A stretch of DNA of 64,000 nt from Epiperipatus broadwayi (taxonomy: Eukaryota > Onychophora > Udeonychophora > Euonychophora > Peripatidae). The notes beneath the pieces are model-generated. The model did no database searches and had not been told where the DNA came from. It was given only the letters and a program-made list of their open reading frames with translations. Positions 61,125 through 64,000 of this stretch are shown piece by piece. The position numbers and the translations under genes are program-made. The stretch covers positions 372,001 to 436,000 of the forward strand of contig JAQFVV010006628.1 in the NCBI GenBank assembly GCA_028023455.1, given 5' to 3'. Numbering within the stretch: the stretch's first letter is position 1; each line of letters opens with the position of its first letter.

Positions 61125-61351
61125 ACAATATCTAACATAAATTTATACTATGTTCAGTATATTGTTACATTTTGTATCAAACTTATCCCATCTCCAATTT
61201 TGACAGAATCTGGTCTAGATAAATGCATTAATGATTATCATTAATCATTATATTACATTAGAGATTATGTCTGGTCCAGATATAAATTTTAAGCCTTAGT
61301 TAAAAATTAATATATCTGTTTTAATTAAACATATACATATAGAGTAATTCA
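61072..61351 (-). mobile_element. Hammerhead repeat family 1, copy C left (minus)
   Basis: Minus strand order as in copy A: GAATTACTCTATATG, TTAAAATTTATATCTGG, a CATTAATGATTATCATTAAT-type mini-palindrome, TGTCAAAATTGGAGATGGGA, a CAAAATGTAACAATATACT stretch, then the decayed ribozyme. Clearly older than copies A and B. Confidence 0.75.
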
Positions 61352-61419
61352 ATTTCTTTTTTTTTTCAATGTATTAAATAGATCTACAAAAATTGTTACA
61401 CATAAAATAAAGAAATAAA

Positions 61420-61632
61420 GTTGAATTACTCCATGTGTGTGCACTTAACCAAAAAAAAAAAACAACAACATTGATTTGTAATTGACTTAAAAAGTTTATA
61501 TCTTTCTAGGTATAATCTCTAGTTTAATAAATGCTTAGTGATAATCACTAATGTATTTATCTAGAGTAGATTGTTATCAAAGTTGTGGATGAAATAAGAT
61601 TGACACTTATAAATCAAAATGTAACAATTTTT
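61420..61632 (+). mobile_element. Hammerhead repeat family 1, copy C right (plus, truncated)
   Basis: GAATTACTCCATGTGTGTG, an A-run, TATAATCTCTAGT, AGTGATAATCACTAATG, ATCAAAGTTGTGGATG and AAAATGTAACAATTTTT follow the family 1 order and stop before the ribozyme. Head-to-head with the left copy across about 70 bp. Confidence 0.7.
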
Positions 61633-64000
61633 TATTCAAATTGTTGAAATTTGCAGTGTAATGTACATTACATCTTTTTCAGTTTGGTGTCAGTATATTT
61701 TATTTCCTCCTTTTAATTAAATGCTTGACTCTATTTATAAGTATCTATAATTATAACTATTAATATTACTTCAAATATTTAAGTTTCTCTCTCTTTAATA
61801 AATTTTATCTGCCCAATTCTGCTCCATTAATATTGATTAAATATATATATTTTTCTTACTACTCAACATATAACTGCATTTTCCAGCCCTGTAGACTCCC
61901 TCTATCTCTATGAATAACATGTCTATATATATATTAAATATACATATATACACACAAAATACATAATGGAAAGTACTTCAAGACTAAGTAGATTTTCATT
62001 AGAGTTTAATGATCCGAGATTAAAATAAAAAAGTAGACGTAATTGCAAGATATCAAATCTGAAATGAATATATATTTTTGCTAAAAAGCAAATTATGCTA
62101 TCAACGAGTTGCAATAACTTGTAAATAATGTTGTCATTAAATTCCTGCCTACGTGATTTACTGCTGTTGAAAAGTGGCAGGCGGACCGAGGCTCAGCTCT
62201 GTCACTTCCAGTCCTCAGACTTGTTATGGATTCCCCGAGCAATAAACCATCCATTTGTTTTGTTTTGTTTTTTATTAAAGTGCTTAAAAAAATAGGAATT
62301 TATAACAAATAATATTTCAGTACAGGCATCGCCTGAACTCATTTTCTTAAAACTAATTACATGTTATCAAACAATTAGTGTGCAAAATTAAAAGGGTAAA
62401 ATATCCCACTGGAGGACAAAAGCTTCTATAACAGCCGTCTATAGAAAAATGAAGAAAGCCCTTAACAGACTTACCAAATGTAAAAGAGTGATGTTTTTAG
62501 CAGTTGCCCATCTTTGTTTTGTTTTTTAACTGAAAACAGCTAGATATTCATTCATCGAACAATGTTAGATGTGATTATCTAAGTTGGAAATGGTCAGCTA
62601 CGTAAAAAAAAAAAAAAAACCCTGAACCTGATTGGAATTGTTTGTGTGTCCTGTACAGATATACTGTACATAAACAACCTAACTTTAGTTAAGAATTTGC
62701 TAAAAATATCTTTTTCCTCATGAATTTATCGTTATTATTTTTAAACACAGAATTATTATTTAGACATTTTGCTTTAATCTTAAAATAAAAATAAATTATT
62801 TCCCGTCAGTTTAGATTTTCTTTTTAATGTTTCCATAATTATGCGCTATTTAAAAATAGATTTTGACTTTTTAAGAGCTCAAAGAATTTTAAAAAGCTTT
62901 TTACAAAATAGCATGTACCGAGCTCGATTTAAATTTGAAAAAATGTCCGTCATCTCTTTCACTGACGATACAAGTACTGTACAATGGCTTTTATCCAGCT
63001 AAATTTTAGTCAAATTAACACAATTAAAATTTGAAAGTGATTTTAAAATACTAAAAAAAATAAAAAATTATAAGGTATAAAATAAGATTAAAGTAACTTC
63101 GTTTATATAAAAGGATATTAGAACAAAAGAAAATTTTCCCGTAATTAAAAAATGATCTTGAATGCCCGGTTGAATCTTCCTTTACAGCTATGTGCATACA
63201 TAAATATGCAAAGCGAGATTAAATGTATAGTGAATCTCTTCAAGAAACAAAAATAAAATAATGAAAGTTTATTGAAATAATAATTGTACAAAAAAAAAAA
63301 CTTGAAAATTTAACTCAAATTATTATTTAAGGTAAAGGATGTAAAGTTTATCATTTCTACACATAAATATATTATTTTGTAAAGAAAACAGATTGTAAAA
63401 TGTACAACATAATATACACACACGTTTAAAATAATCAGAATGAAGCATGAGGAGGAAAATATATAGTTACTTAATAACCAATGATATATTAAAGCTGCAA
63501 CTTGACTATATGGAAACATTGCTACACCCATTAGCAAATCTTAACATAATAAATCTTCAGTTAATATAATAGCACATAACTTTTCCTGTTCTTTTTATAT
63601 ATTTCTCAAAAACAGTATTCATATTTGAAATTTTATCTCTAGTCTCTCTGCTTGTTCTAAATCTAAATTATTTTTCGGATATAAATATCTACATCTATTC
63701 TAAACTCTTAACAATACAGTAGCTGCATATGAAATTAAACGTTATTGATTCACATTTATGTAATTTCAAGGCAATGGGCTTTTAAAAATTAATTAGGTCT
63801 TAAATATTTGTTTTAACATAAAGGTAAGAACTGTAAATTACTGAAATGTTGTAAGCTAAAATAGTAGACATCATTATTAGTTAAATAATAATGAGCTGTG
63901 CTAATTGCTCTAACAAACTTTATTGATAAATGCCAAAAAGAAAAGCATTTAAAAATCTCTATCTAGAAACCACCCAATCTTCAGACCAATGGTTTCATGC
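61633..64000. other. AT-rich DNA with a GC-richer patch
   Basis: At 62140-62250 composition rises (GTGGCAGGCGGACCGAGGCT, CCGAGCAATAAACC), unlike its surroundings. It could be an exon, a UTR or a regulatory element of a flanking gene. I cannot assign it. The rest shows nothing recognisable. Confidence 0.4.

Noticed and set aside
1-64000. CRISPR arrays, operons, ribosome binding sites, tRNA or rRNA genes
   Set aside because: The window is eukaryotic in every respect seen. No such arrays and no intact tRNA or rRNA gene were found.

Overview
This is an AT-rich, microsatellite-laden stretch of an animal nuclear genome. No intact host gene can be supported in it. The organism looks like an invertebrate metazoan. 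The mix of RTE-type LINEs, a second LINE with a (TCA)n-type tail, a Penelope-like GIY-YIG remnant, hAT and piggyBac-like non-autonomous elements and tRNA-derived SINE pieces would fit a mollusc, and a cephalopod is my best guess. That last step is inference and is not proven here. Nearly everything recognisable is a transposable element, mostly decayed, sitting in long featureless AT-rich DNA.

Layout: 0.8-1.24 kb holds a frameshifted Penelope-like element (PLE) C-terminus. 1.45-2.37 kb holds a 355-bp repeat in direct plus inverted copies. 2.9-3.85 kb is a head-to-head pair of a ~411-420-bp repeat, each copy carrying a hammerhead ribozyme (HHR) motif. 6.4-7.2 kb is an unidentified decayed coding-like patch. 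7.4-8.1, 27.8-28.6 and 33.5-35.5 kb are minus-strand RTE LINE fossils; the third is interrupted by a 112-bp-arm hairpin insertion. 12.2-19.4 kb is a plus-strand LINE (endonuclease, RT, zinc knuckle) split by a ~1.2-kb candidate solo LTR. 22.6 kb has a possible discoidin-like exon fragment. 36.9-37.3 kb is a LINE C-terminus. 38.3-39.8 kb is a hAT-type element with 8-bp target duplications. 39.98-40.73 kb is a piggyBac-like MITE. Foldback elements lie at 44.1 and 50.4 kb. 47.87-48.83 and 54.33-54.6 kb hold a second HHR subfamily joined to a tRNA-like Pol III head. 51.6-53.1 kb is another minus-strand LINE. 58.8-59.33 kb is a third HHR-bearing repeat with 55-bp identical terminal repeats 457 bp apart, and 60.8 kb holds a palindromic derivative of it. 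61.07-61.63 kb is a decayed copy of the first HHR family.

The central result is a set of small non-coding repeats that encode minimal type I hammerhead ribozymes with palindromic stem III (AUGCAU, AUACGUAU, ACUAGU). They occur as partial tandem monomers of about 411, 473 and 457 bp and often as head-to-head inverted pairs. Distal stem I pairs by different bases in different copies, which supports real RNA folding. This is the architecture expected of retrozymes or PLE-associated ribozyme repeats mobilised through RNA, probably by PLE or LINE enzymes of the kinds seen decayed in this window. HHRs in PLEs and retrozymes are known from animals. The tRNA-like head on one subfamily recalls the schistosome SM-alpha repeat.
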